Shown in pieces: positions 46,139-57,455 of a stretch of 64,000 bases of DNA (within the stretch, counting starts at the first letter, position 1; every line of letters begins with the position of its first letter). The DNA is from Brachycybe producta (lineage: Eukaryota; Arthropoda; Diplopoda; Playtdesmida; Andrognathidae): the NCBI GenBank assembly GCA_036925085.1, contig JAUPFP010000019.1, positions 739,501 to 803,500 of the forward strand. The letters run 5' to 3'. Below the pieces are notes generated by a model. The model searched no databases. It was not told the origin of the DNA and saw only the letters and a program-made list of their open reading frames with translations. The position numbers were made by a program, and so were the translations under genes.

Positions 46139-49100
46139 TTATTTCTTCTTGGCGTGAAGCATTTCCATGAGAAGGGTTTGCGTCGGTGCTCCACCTCCGA
46201 TGTGTTTAAAATACAGGTACTCTTCACCACGAACACTTAGCGCATGAAGTTCGGGAAGGATTTGCAATAACTTGCCGAACTTGTCCTGAATAAAACAAAA
46301 ACAAAAGAAAAGCGACCATTGGATAATGACAAACAAAATTACCAAATTCATCATTCAGCCATTTTGTTGCGACGGTTTTATAAGACAAACAAATTCACTT
46401 CAAAAATTATTTTGTGTATCACAAAGTTACCTTTTTAAAAGATTTCTAGATTATTCTAGGTAGGTGGTTATCAATGAAAAAAAATTACAGTGAAAACCAT
46501 TTAAGAGGAGAAAAATTTCCGCAAAGAGCGCTAGCATCGTTTTTCTATTGAGCCCATAGAGCAGATGTTAAAGAAAAAATGTTAGTTTGTAAAATGCACA
46601 GTCGCGCTGCAATATGTTTATTTTTCATATTTAAAGTTGTCCAATATATAGTTTTCAGAGTTGCAATGTGCACCTTAAAAATATGCTGATCAAAAAATTG
46701 GTAAGCGAAGTTATATTTTTAAAAAATACTTCAAAATCGCTAATTTCTAACTCTTATGTTAAACTCCATTGAAATGCTCGTAAAAATAATTAAAAAAAAA
46801 TACAGAAAAAAATGTGTTGGATTCAGTTTGGTTTAATTGTGATTTATAAAATTATTTTTAGGTATTTTTACGAGCATTTTAATGGATGTTTTTTTTTGCT
46901 TATTAGCGCGTACTCAATGGTGTTTAATACATGTATAAGAGTTAGAAATTCGCGATTTTGAAGTAGTTTTTAAAAATAGAACCGCACTTACCATTTTTGT
47001 GTAATTCTATCACTCGATCAGCATAATATTTAAAGTGCACATTGCACTTTGAACCATCAAACTTGGACAACTTTAAATATGAAAAATAAAACATATTGCC
47101 GCCGCGACTGCGTAGAAAAACGTTGCTAGCGCACCTTGCGGAAATTTTTCAAAGTAAATTTGCGATGTAGCCTCTAAGAGGCAACTTTGATGAACGATCT
47201 ATAACTGCGTACAGTAGTCTAAGTTAAAACTTCCCACGAGTTTTTAAACAAAATTTCAAATTCAGCGAGTATTCGAGATTTTCCAAGTTGGTGGGTATCT
47301 ACAGATATCAACGGTTCGGAACTAGTAGAACCGGTTCGCCAATTACTAGAACTGATAGAAGCGGTTCGCCAGTATAGGTTGAAGTGATATGAACTGGTTC
47401 CGAACCGAGTAGATTCGGTTTGGTTCTACCCTGCGCCACCTCAAACTAATGTGCTGCGCAAATCTGCTAATGCTTATTAAGAACCAGTTTTAATCAGTTC
47501 GTCGATCTCGACGAACCGGTTCAAACGCTTTAGCAGATTTGTGCAGCACTTTAGACTAATCTAAGCAAATCTGCTAATGCATATTGGGAACCGGTTCGTC
47601 AAGATCCCCACGAACTCATCAGAACCGGTTTATGAAAAATAGCCAAACGCGAACCGATTAAACCAGTTCCGAACCGAGTAGAAACGGTTCGGTTCTACAC
47701 GTCGCCACCTCTACGGGCATCTTGTGTCTGTCTGGCAATGCCCCTTATTCGTGAAATTACTCAAAAGTTAACAGTTGTGCCAAAATACAATCAAACATTG
47801 TGCGAGATGGTTACCTGAACCTGAGGGTAGCAGTTGAGGTTGTACTCGTGAAGAGCTTGTTTCACTTGCTCAAGTGCCTCGAGTATGTGTTTACGATTAA
47901 CAAGCGAACGGACATCTGAAAGGAACGAGGGAAAAGAAACGTTTCCATCCATGAAGGTACAAACTTGAGGAACAAAAGAAAATGAAATAAACAAACAAAA
48001 AAAAAATAAACCAAAACAACAACAAAAATTAGATAAACAGTGGCAGTTAGCGACGATGTTCCACAACTCAACGAACAAGCAGCTCCTGACAAACAAATTT
48101 CACCCAGTAGTTATTTTTATGAATTTTTTTAGAAACAAATTTTGAATTTTTGTTCCAACAAATTCAACAAATTTTGTTAAAAGTGTCAAACAACTCGAAA
48201 AAGAGAGACCGTTCGACAAAATAATATTATACCCGAAATAAAAGTCCACATTCCGTTAACGAACCGGGCTCAATTTCGAAGTTTCATATTGATCTCCGTT
48301 TGAAAATGGCACCCGCAACAAAGGGCCGTGCGTAGGCAACCGCCTACGTCGCTTATACCTCGAACCGGCCTCGAACAGCATCACTACTATGTTTCAGGCA
48401 GCAATTTCGCCTTCAAGTAAGCAAAAAACGTAACAAAGGTAGCAAATGTCTCATGCTGCTGCCCTTGCTACATCCATGGATCTCTCATTAGCTATGTCCA
48501 CACTCGTGCGCTGCGCTTTCACGTTTCTTTTCATTTTCCACACTACGTTTTTGTCAAGGGCATCCCTTTCGGCACGTCACGAACGAATGCCTCAACCTGT
48601 CCTCACATGTGCGTCAGTAGTCGTTCAACTTTTAAAGTTGAATGCAGTGTTTTAACGAAAATCCACTTCGGAATCACGAGCGCTACTGCAACTGTTTTCG
48701 ATTCCGTTCAACATACTTAAGGCATGCGCTATAGCGATGCGTCACTTTCGTCAAACGCAACCGTCATACCAGTGCGCTAAACGCAAGCACGGACAAGGCT
48801 AATGATGAAACATTGCATCAATTTTAAACGCTCCCAGAAGACAATATAATCTCCCACAATGCATCGCAATGTTTTGTTCTCGTCTAAATTGAACCATAGG
48901 CCTACAAAAACACTTCCTGTTTTTCTCTGATGTTCCGCGCTTTCTGTCGCTTATAGTAAATTGCTAGCTAAAATTGCACCGAGCCTTGAGCTTAGCATTG
49001 CTTTCGGAACAATTCACATTACGGCAGCTGTAAAAACTCGCAACTTTTCGCCGAATTCAATCGAACACTGCCACTGTCTCCAGTAAAAATTATCCAGAAA

Positions 49101-49424
49101 AATAACTTTAAAAAAAAAGAACAACCAAAAAAAAAAGTACAATATATTTCTTCTATAATTCTAACCTGGATTAAGGAGTATCATGAATTTGAGACAAATG
49201 TAGTCAATACTGTCAAACTTCAGTTCTTGTAATTTAGCACTTAGCTCGTTGAATTGGTCAATGAGCGACGGGAGTCCGAGAACGGCCAAAGAAAGAAGGT
49301 CGAACTTCTGACCGTTGGGCAGTGTGGTCTCGTCGGGCAAGTTGTTGTGCAGCCGATGGTGGACATGGTCTAATATGAGCATGTCACTCCAAGAGTACTG
49401 CAACAATTTCATTTGATCATCCAC
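46139..49424 (-). CDS. NR5A: NR5A (FTZ-F1/SF-1/LRH-1) nuclear receptor, C-terminal ligand-binding domain
   Basis: Three minus-strand exons, 49424-49166, 47915-47815 and 46285-46139, encode 168 contiguous residues with matching phases and GT-AG borders. NR5A receptors are nuclear, bind DNA mostly as monomers and control developmental and endocrine genes. The visible part starts VDDQMKLLQYSWSDMLILDH, continues to DYICLKFMILLNP, then RSLVNRKHILEALEQVKQAL, NCYPQVQDKFGKLLQILPEL, and ends KHIGGGAPTQTLLMEMLHAKKK. LLMEML is the AF-2 activation helix, which recruits coactivators. The exon before VDDQM and the zinc-finger DNA-binding domain and FTZ-F1 box are not found up to 64000, so they should lie beyond it. 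AATAAA overlaps the stop codon. Introns hold a TTAA foldback and a GAACCGGTTC repeat. Confidence 0.93.
46505..47174. mobile_element. TTAA foldback element, GAGGCTACAT termini (copy 4)
   Basis: TTAA at 46501-46504; the right end GATGTAGCCTCTAAG is decayed. It lies in the last NR5A intron. Its left flank (46376-46500) is homologous to 40635-40758. Confidence 0.7.
47308..47715. repeat. GAACCGGTTC-rich dispersed repeat (copy 2)
   Basis: Same order of GAACCGGTTCGCCAATTACT, GATCTCGACGAACCGG and GAAACGGTTCGGTTCTAC blocks as 34274-34735. It lies in the last NR5A intron. Confidence 0.65.
47916..49165. other. NR5A intron with a possible inverted-repeat element
   Basis: CATTAGCTATGTCCACACTC near 48487 and the inverse of CATTAGCCTTGTCCGTGCTT near 48785-48805 could be the ends of a roughly 320-bp element. 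The rest is unremarkable. Confidence 0.4.
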
Positions 49425-49705
49425 CTTAGAAAAAGAAAAGAAAAAAATCACATTATGAATCCAAATCACAATACAACATATCACATATTACTAGGGCCAA
49501 CGTACGGTTTCATGCCCTAAAAATCAAAGAAATATGCATGCAAATATGCTGTCATAAATCCTAAAATATGCCCACAAAATATGCACTATTGGATATCATT
49601 TGCACAATAATTTTTTTTTTGGGGGGATTGAAATACACAACAAAAAACATTCTCAGATTTTCAAATTTAAAATTGTGCAGATTGTTATGGAGTAGAGCTT
49701 TATAC

Positions 49706-49911
49706 ACAGGCATTTAGAAATCGGGACATACAGAAGTTGGCTCCGCCCTTTTTATGACGACCGGGAACTTCTAATTGGTTTGTTGTATGGTTCGATGTTG
49801 AAATGGGCGGAGCATGTGATGGCAGACTACATAACCAACCAATTAGAAGTTGCCGGGTGTCATAAAAAGGGCGAAGCCAACTTGTGTTCGTCCCGATTTC
49901 TAAATGCATGT
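49706..49911. mobile_element. ACAGGCA-family MITE with perfect 9-bp TSD
   Basis: Ends ACAGGCATTTAGAAATCGGG and the inverse ATTTCTAAATGCATGT. A perfect duplication GCTTTATAC lies at 49697-49705 and 49912-49920. Confidence 0.88.
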
Positions 49912-50604
49912 GCTTTATACTTCGAGAAAGTACGTTCTACGTCACAAGATGTAACTGGTTCCGCTTAAAACAAGCAATATCAGAAATTGACAAACTGATA
50001 TCTTTCTTAATTAAGATTTTCACCATTCAAAACTGCACAAATCTTCTGGAGCTCATAATAGCCTTTATTTTTTGTAATACAGTTGACAATTTCTTTGTTG
50101 CTTCTTTGGAAGTATTCCCAGTAGCACATTTTAAATTGTCTTGCAGTTCTTGAATGACTGAAAATTTGTTCAGTTTCTTGAACTAAAATAGAAACATCCT
50201 AATTTTTCTAGAAAAAAAGTGTTAAATATGCCCTTAACATGTAAAATTCCCAAAATATGCATGCAAAATACAAATACCCTTAAATATGCAATTATATGCA
50301 AAATAAAACTAGTGTTATTCGACTTCATATCACGTGAATCGTGCTTAAATCTGACACAGCACGAAATATAAAGCAGCAAAAAGAATATGCATTTTCATAA
50401 AACCGTTGGCCCTACATATTACAATTACAATTAAAACAAAAATACTCAGCAAGCAGCCCGTAAGGCCTATGGCAGAGGGGCTTTAAGACTTCCAATTTTC
50501 TTACTGAATAAAAAAACTATTGTGTCATTCAAGCATTTTTGTTGAGAAATTATGAACATTTTTGGTACACTGATATTTTGATTTTTTTTTTCTCGACATT
50601 TTGG

Positions 50605-50769
50605 ATTTGACTCGCCCTTTTATGAGCGTCAGACCAAATATCAACCAATTGTAAATTGAAAAGGGCGGAGCATTCTACGTAAGACCACATAACAAACCAA
50701 TTAGAAGTTGCCGGCCCTCATAAAAGGGGCGGAGCAAACGTCTGCGTGTTCCTGTCTTTACTTGCCTGT
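50605..50769. mobile_element. ACAGGCA-family MITE variant, left end lost
   Basis: It has CGCCCTTTTATGAGCGTCAG, AAAGGGCGGAGCATTC and the right end ACTTGCCTGT. The left TIR is not recognisable. Confidence 0.6.
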
Positions 50770-50818
50770 GGCCGAGATGCCTATGGCTTTAAGGCCCAAG
50801 TGTAGACCTGTGCGCGAC

Positions 50819-51024
50819 ACAGGCAATTAGAAATCGGGACAAACAGAAGTTGGCTTCGCCCTTTTTTATGACGAACGCAACTTCTAATTGGTTGGTTATG
50901 TAGTTTGACGTCACATGCTCCGCCCTTTTCAACGTCGAACCACACAACAAACCAATTAGAAGTTGCCATTCGTCATAAAAAAGGCGGAGCCAACTTGTGT
51001 TCGTCCCGATTTCTAAATGCCTGT
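50819..51024. mobile_element. ACAGGCA-family MITE (opposite internal orientation)
   Basis: Ends ACAGGCAATTAGAAATCGGG and CCCGATTTCTAAATGCCTGT. TGACGTCA lies at 50906-50913. No matching flanking 9-mers. Confidence 0.85.
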
Positions 51025-51299
51025 GGGAGAGGAAGACTTTCAGGTAAAGTCACTTCAATTTACAAAATGCTCCGTGTGGACCTGGCTTTCATTTCATTCC
51101 ACTTACATAGCTTATACTCTCTCTTGCAAACAAAACAGTCGCATTTATATGCAAACAGCTTGATATAACCACAAATAGACCAAACAATTCAAAACAACTT
51201 CACTTCCTTTCAGTAAATAATAATAAAAAAAATGCAACAAATTCAAGGCAAACATGAGCCGCCACCACCACCATTGCAACTCTTTTAATTTTCCTCTCA

Positions 51300-51740
51300 T
51301 TGTCTTTGTATATTCATTCCTCTCTCTCTCTCTCTTTCTCTTTCTCTTTAATCTATTCCACCAAATGTGGACCATACAATAATAAATGACTTCTTTATAA
51401 TGACAGCATAAAATTAATAATCATGAAGAAGAAGAAGAAGAAAAAAAAACTCGAAAGGTGTGTTGCAACCTTGTTCTAGCTAACTATCTATCTATCTATG
51501 CCACAACAAGAAAAAGACCGTGAACTAGAAGAAAAACTCACTTGGAATTTAATTACTTCCTGTTCACAGACATAAGAAAATAACTGTCAGAAGAAGAAAA
51601 AAAATATCACATTCTCCTGTTAATTTCTTTCTCGTCAGAAACGTTTATTTTACACATAAGAAATAAATGAATGAAGTAATAATAATTACATGGAATAAGT
51701 TACCCACTTTCAGTTATAGTAAAAACTATTGCACAGAAAT
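51300..51740. other. Low-complexity DNA, no gene seen
   Basis: (CT)n at 51321-51347, a short CTAT repeat at 51482-51497, (GAA)n at 51424-51442. Confidence 0.45.
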
Positions 51741-51742
51741 TG

Positions 51743-52643
51743 AAAAAAGACCCCCCCCCCAAAAAAAAATTACCTCTCCAGAAATTTCTTGGCAAATATT
51801 GTCAAGATTTACAACCAATGATTACAAAAATGATTTTTAAATTTAAAAATAAGTCAATAAAATCATTTTAAAAAAACTTAAAAATGAAGTGACTTTTTAC
51901 GGAGGCCTGTTGAGGACACGAACATCTCATCATCATGATCATATCTCGTCCAGACGAGGTACTAACTACTAAGTCGTCCGGACGAGATAGTAAGTCAGTT
52001 CAGGATGAATATTGTGGTATAAAAATCTAAAACCTGAAACAAAATGCATATAGAATTGGCTGAACACCATACTAACATGGATGCTGAATAACATAACCCT
52101 TTTTTTTAACTTGACGTAACACCGATACAAAAAAAAGTATAGTGTTCTTCCAATTCTATATGCATTCTGTTTCAGGGTTTAGAGTTACCCTACAATGTTC
52201 ATCCTTTCATCCAGACCCGATCGACTTAGTATTGTCTGGACGGGATTAAAAAAAAAATCTTATTTCCATTTTAAATTTCTAAAAATGAAAGTCAACCCCT
52301 CAATTTAGTGGCAAAAGTTGTGTCACCTCACATTTCCATAATTCCTTAATCAAATACATGTATTCCCTAGTCCTTTTAAACTGAATACAACTTCCAATCA
52401 GCTCGACAGCCACGTGGCATAATGGTGGGATAAATTCAAAAATCAAAGCCATAGTACTTTGAAATGAATTGCCAATGTCCGCTGTTTAGTGGCGCATCTA
52501 CCTGATAAAGTCCATTTATAGAAAGTCAACTGATTTTTAATTTTTGTTTAAATTATATTAATGTCTTATTTTAAATTTTAAAAATCGTTGAGTACCTTTT
52601 AACGATATTTTGCCAAGAAATTTCTGGAGGTGATGGTTTCCCT
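51743..52643. mobile_element. TTAA foldback, GACCATTA...CTGGAGGT type (copy 2), interrupted
   Basis: The right end reads TCTGGAGGTGATGGTTTCCC, then TTAA at 52644-52647. The body shares GGTGGCGCATCTACCTGATAAAG with copies 1 and 3. About 350 bp of a GGAGGCCTGTTGAGGA foldback (51899-52252) sits inside. Confidence 0.65.
51899..52252. mobile_element. GGAGCCCTGTTGAGG foldback nested in a TTAA element
   Basis: It starts ACGGAGGCCTGTTGAGGACA and has arms with ACTAAGTCGTCCGGACGAGA and CCTGAAACAAAATGCATATA plus their inverses. A relative runs off the window end (from 63654). Confidence 0.6.
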
Positions 52644-52760
52644 TTAAGAAAATAAAATTGAGTATCTGACTTTTATTTGATTTTAACTTATCAGTTATCA
52701 ACTTATCACCATTTAGATAACCTATAGCTTATGTACTTATTATAAGACTTGCTTTCACAA

Positions 52761-52963
52761 ACAAGCAATTAGAAATCGGGACGAGCAAAGTTGGCTCCGC
52801 CCTTTTTATGACGGGACGCAACTTTAATTGGTTTGTTGTGTGGTTCGACGTTGAAAAGGGCGGAGCATGTGATGTCAGACTACATAACCAACAAATTTGA
52901 AGTTGCGTTCGACATATAAAGGGCGAAGCACACTTCTGCTCATCCCGATTTCTTATTGCCTGT
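52761..52963. mobile_element. ACAGGCA-family MITE with decayed TSD
   Basis: Ends ACAAGCAATTAGAAATCGGG and CCCGATTTCTTATTGCCTGT. Flanking CTTTCACAA / CTTTCATAT match at 7 of 9. Confidence 0.8.
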
Positions 52964-52987
52964 CTTTCATATAGGTCTAATCGTGCT

Positions 52988-53376
52988 AGAACAGATGTAT
53001 ATGAGATCCAGAACAGATGTATATCAGATCCAGAACAGATGTATATCACATCCAGAACAGATGTATATCACATCCAGAACAGATGTATATCACATCCAGA
53101 ACAGATGTATATCAGATCCAGAACAGATGTATATCAGATCCAGAACAGATATATATCAGATTCAGAGCAGATGTATATCACATCCAGAACAGATGTATAT
53201 CAGATCCAGAACAGATGTATATCAGATCCAGAACAGATATATATCAGATTCAGAGCAGATGTATATCACATCCATAACAGATCTATATCTGATCCAGAGC
53301 AGATCTATAGCAGATCCAGAGCAGATCTATATCAGATCCAGAACAGATGTTTATCTGATCGAGAGCAGATTCAAAG
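52988..53376. repeat. 22-bp minisatellite, about 17 units
   Basis: The unit is CCAGAACAGATGTATATCAGAT with variants (CACATC, GATATATATC, GAGCAG). A variant pair recurs 88 bp apart (at 53147 and 53235), showing a four-unit higher-order period. Because 22 leaves remainder 1 on division by 3 and the unit has no stop in any forward frame, all three forward frames stay open, giving apparent frames of 86-165 codons. These are unlikely to be proteins. Confidence 0.9.
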
Positions 53377-53934
53377 CAGGCCATTTCGACAGCACAAAAC
53401 TGTTCTCAAGTGTTTTAAGGCCTTTTGAAGAGTCTCTGAGCCCCTCTCATTGAATTAATGTAATCCCCTAAGTCAAGAACATCTTGTCCTGTGTGTGTGT
53501 GTTCAAAGATAAAACTAAAAACTCTCTTTTGGGTGTGGTTTCATATAAAAATTGACACAGTAGTTCTAAAGTTCATTTAAATAATAAGTATATACAGGTA
53601 AAAGATACATACTAAACAAACAAAAAACACAAAGTGTTGTATTTTTTAAAAAAGAAAAGAAAAAACAGTAAAAAAAATAAAAGCTGAAATTGGATCCGAA
53701 AATAAAACATCCAAAACAATCCCATTCAATTCTCATTACCTTGACATCATTCCCCTTTTTTTTGCAGGTAAAAAACGAGGTAGAAGTTAATTAGAAATAT
53801 GATTAAAAAAACTAACAAGGAAAAAGTTCTAAAATGAAATTTTTATAAAAACCACCTAAAATGGTTTATTTCAATAAAATGACGTTTTCCCACTTCATTA
53901 GTACAAAACCAAAAGGAATGGATATTATTAATAT

Positions 53935-53965
<31 letters not shown>

Positions 53966-54070
53966 GTTTAAAATAGGATCCGACCATAAACAATCAGCTG
54001 TTTAAGTAGTCATTCTGCGTCTTGGACGAATTAAAAAAAAAGTTTAGAAATTTGAATAAGAAACGAATCT
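53377..54070. other. AT-rich DNA with (AAT)n, no gene seen
   Basis: (AAT)n at about 53928-53963. No recognised element. Confidence 0.4.
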
Positions 54071-54418
54071 ACGGAGCCCTGTTAAGGACATGCGAGATTT
54101 TTTTTTTTTTAATCTCGACATGTCCACTTTTAATCTCTTTTGTCATGTTGCGCGCACAATTCTCTGATAATTAAAATTATTGCACGCGCCTTCTTGTATA
54201 GCAGCAGTAATTTAATTATTAGTGGTATGGGTGCGCGCAAACATGGCATAATTAACATGGCCAAATAAAAGAGATTAAAAATCGAAATGTCGAAATTCTG
54301 GAAAAAGTCGACATGTCGAGATTGAAGTCGAAATGTTAAGATTAAAGTCGAAATTCTGGGAAAAGTCAACATGTCGAGATTAAAAAAAAATTGCAAAAGC
54401 CCTCTGCAGGGCTCCATA
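54071..54418. mobile_element. Foldback of the GGAGCCCTGT group (copy with TCGACATGTC units)
   Basis: Ends ACGGAGCCCTGTTAAGGACA and the inverse CTCTGCAGGGCTCCATACG. The right half repeats GTCGAAATTCTGGnAAAAGTC and ACATGTCGAGATT. Inner arms resemble 23873-24125. Confidence 0.65.
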
Positions 54419-54955
54419 CGAATCACTTTTATCTTTCAAATTAAACTTTTTCTAAATAAAAATTGAAGTACGGGCTCGAACAACGTTATTGACTGACAAA
54501 AAAAAAACTCGTTTTTCGGTAGAAAATGGTTTGTAAGTGACTTGCTTTCTTTGTTTAGCCATAGATGGCACCGTCTGTCACATACAACGCTAAAAACAGC
54601 TATGAAATAGGATTACTTCACAGTAGCTTATGGCGGAATAACAATCATTTATGGCATTTTCCAAGAAAACAAAAACAAATTAAAATTGTCAGTTACAACG
54701 TTGTTCCAGTCCATGATTCAACTAAACAAATGTCTGTAGGTTGGGTCATTTCCAGGCTGCCATAAAAAGCTTATTTTAAAATATATCAGAAGTTTTTATT
54801 TTTTACTGAATATTTAGAATATTTTATCTTATCTAGTATCAGTTCGCGTTTGCTCCAGCAGATGGCGCAACTATCTCCAATAAAAGCATCGAAATTATTT
54901 CGCGCCAAATACGAACTTTTTACAGTTTAAATCCATATGGGGCCCCTTTCTAACA

Positions 54956-55241
54956 CCAAGTACACACCTGATAATTTAAATGCATTTAAATAATAACCGT
55001 GTTCTACAGAGCCCTGTGAAGGACAAACAAACAATATGTCGAATTCAATTTATTCAGTTAATAATCTGAAAATACTGAGTTAATACTTAAATAGAATATA
55101 GAAACTATTGACTTAATATTTCGATTTAAAATATTAATAATAAAGTCAATTTTTATTTGGTTCATGTCCTTAACCGGATTCCGTATAATTCACTTTTAAA
55201 CATTTAATTTGAATTCATTTAACTCACATGTATGTACACTG
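54956..55241. mobile_element. TA-flanked MITE, CCTTGTACACAC termini (copy 4, inverted)
   Basis: Left CCAAGTACACACCTGATAAT, right ATGTATGTACACTG followed by TA. The internal AGAGCCCTGTGAAGGACAAA is conserved. Confidence 0.7.
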
Positions 55242-55285
55242 TATAACTCCAGAGAATAAATAAAATACATTAAAAAAGACATTAA

Positions 55286-55865
55286 AGAGACCATTACCTC
55301 TAGAAATTTATTTTCAAAATATTGTCAAGAAATATTCAAAGATTGCCAAAACGATTTTTAAATTTTAAAATAAAGGCGAATAAAATCATAAAAAAAAACT
55401 TGAAAATGAAGTGACTTTTCATGAGTCACACCAAACGACGCCATTTTAAATTTTCAAAAACGAAAGTCTACCCCTCAGTTTAGTGGCAAAGGTTGTCACC
55501 TCACATTTCCAAAATTCCTTAATAAAATACAGGTATTCCCTATTCCTATTCAACTCAATACAACCTTCCATGTGTGGAATAATTCAAATAGTAAATCCAT
55601 AGTAGGCCTACTTTGAAATGAAACGTGTAATGTGAGGAGGTGACAACACATCAGAATTCGAGTAGAGGAGTGGACTTTGGCGGGTTTTGTTGCCAATGTC
55701 TGTTGTTTGGTGGCGCATCTATCTGATAAAGTTCATTTATATGAAGTCAACTGATTTTTATTATTTTTTTTAAATTATATTAATCACTTTTTTTAAATTT
55801 TAAAAATCGTTGAATAATTTTTAACAATATTTTGACAAGATATTTCTGGAGGTAAATTGGTCACT
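55286..55865. mobile_element. TTAA foldback, AGAGACCATTACCTC termini (copy 3)
   Basis: TTAA at 55282-55285 and 55866-55869. Ends AGAGACCATTACCTCTAGAA and GGAGGTAAATTGGTCACT. Arms of about 95 bp; the best-preserved copy of this family. Confidence 0.75.
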
Positions 55866-55933
55866 TTAAATCGTATTTATAACTAATGTAAAAAAAGGTC
55901 TAAAAAGTAAAACAAGAACCAACCCACTCTTTT

Positions 55934-56010
55934 CTTGCTGGTATAGTGGTTAGTGTCTCTGTCTGTGGTTACTGTTGGTGAACACTTGGTCTTGGGTTCA
56001 ATCCCCCCCG
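55934..56010 (+). repeat. tRNA-like segment (SINE head or tRNA pseudogene)
   Basis: GCTGGTATAGTGGTTAGTGT resembles a tRNA 5' half with an RNA polymerase III A box, and GGGTTCAATCCC about 45 bp on is a good B box. The spacing between them is too long and no acceptor stem closes, so it is not a functional tRNA gene. It could be the promoter region of a tRNA-derived SINE. Confidence 0.55.
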
Positions 56011-56187
56011 TGCAGTGTGAATTATATTTCCAAATATTTTAGAAGGTGGTAGGGACAAATAAACAAATTATGAAGTTGAATATAAACAAACGAAAGCGAA
56101 TAATAAGAAAATTCCATAAACATATTCAAGTTATATTTAACCAATTACATACTAATTCATCATCATCATTTCCCGCACCTTTTCCCA

Positions 56188-56301
56188 TAATATGCTCCGC
56201 CCTTTTCAACATCGAACCACACAACAAACCAATTAGAAATTGCCATTCGTCATAAAAAGGGCGGGGCCAACTTCTGTTCATACCGTTTTCTAATTGCCTG
56301 T
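56188..56301. mobile_element. ACAGGCA-family MITE, right half only
   Basis: ATGCTCCGCCCTTTTCAACA through TTTTCTAATTGCCTGT. The left arm is missing. Confidence 0.65.
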
Positions 56302-56487
56302 GTCCAATCTCTCCACTCCTTTTCCATTTCAATTCTATTCTATTCTGGATATCCAAGTAAAATGCGACTAAAAAGTAAAATGACTTTCCATCCACACGAT
56401 CTGCTGTGAATCTTAGTGAAAATCGTACATATGATTTTCTGTTCAATGTCTGCCCCCTTTGGTTTGTGTCCATATTGGGATCAACTA

Positions 56488-56741
56488 ACAGGAAGTTCAT
56501 AAACCGGAAGTCATGAAACCGGGAATTCGTTCAATGTTACCATATGTCCTTTCCGGCAAACGGCCTGATTGGTTTGTTTGTCAGAAGTTGAACCTGGTTC
56601 AACTTGGTGAGACTGAGTCTCACACTAGTTAAAAATAAAGTTTTATCAAGTTGCATGTCATATCACACTATAAACATTGAAGTTGCAAAGTCACATTGCA
56701 CATTTTATTGCATTAAAAGTTGCTAGTGTCATAGCGGCTTT
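56488..56741. mobile_element. GTTGCTAGTGTnATAGCGGC element (truncated copy)
   Basis: Shares AGGAAGTTCATAAACCGGAA, CAATGTTACNATATGTC and AAAAGTTGCTAGTGTCATAG with the fuller copy at 61167-61642. The left end is lost. Confidence 0.6.
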
Positions 56742-57225
56742 AGTTTCTTTTCTCACATAATCATCATCATTCATCAATCAACTTCTTGCAACAACAAGAA
56801 TAACAACAAAAAAGTGTATGCAAAGTTGAAAAACAAAATCTGAGCATAAAAGAAAAAAAAAATAGATGTTGCACACATTTGTTTTGCAAACTTGAGGTAA
56901 AAAACAAAGGTAATAATGTGGCCATGCTGTAATCTACGCATATCTATCTCGCATGCATGTGTTTGCGTGTGAAAGTGTAAACAATTGTTTGTAGGAACAG
57001 AAAAAAAAAAAAAATGAATATACAGGGTGATTGCAAAGCCCCCCATTCCACGGCACAGAATACGGAGAACACAGAAGCGTGCTGGGAAAAAATATGGCCA
57101 TTGGCAATATTTTTTTTTTTTTTGAAAAAAAGAACTGGCCCAATTGAATACCGGGGTCCCTCTGGCATTTGTTCAGCTGCCCATTGGCTAGCCCGCCTCT
57201 GGAAGAACAGAAGGGAATGCTACTA

Positions 57226-57436
57226 ACAGGCAGTTAGAAATCGGGGAGAACTTCAGTTGGCTCCGCCCTTTTTATGACGACCGGCAACTTCTAATTGGTT
57301 GGTTATGTAGTCTGGACGTCACATGCTCAGCCCTTTTCAACGTCGAACCACACAACAAACAAATTAGATGTTGCCGGTCGGTCGTCATAACAAGGACGGA
57401 GCCAACTGAAGTTCTCCCCGATTTCTAATTGCCTGT
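57226..57436. mobile_element. ACAGGCA-family MITE with perfect 9-bp TSD
   Basis: Ends ACAGGCAGTTAGAAATCGGG and CCCGATTTCTAATTGCCTGT. The perfect duplication ATGCTACTA is at 57217-57225 and 57437-57445. Confidence 0.9.
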
Positions 57437-57455
57437 ATGCTACTAGCGTTTGAGC

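Noticed and set aside
48446-48655. 69-codon frame as a small gene
   Set aside because: It overlaps a probable inverted-repeat element in an NR5A intron; no homology or splice support.
52956-53453. A 165-codon frame plus two other long frames as repetitive proteins
   Set aside because: They are a by-product of a stop-free 22-bp tandem repeat; all three frames give the same cycling peptide, with no start context or homology.
54565-54765. 66-codon frame MAPSVTYNAKNSYEIG
   Set aside because: Reasonable composition but no recognised domain, short, and surrounded by transposons; not enough to call a gene.
55934-56010. Functional tRNA gene
   Set aside because: A/B box-like sequences are present but the spacing and lack of an acceptor stem rule out a normal tRNA.
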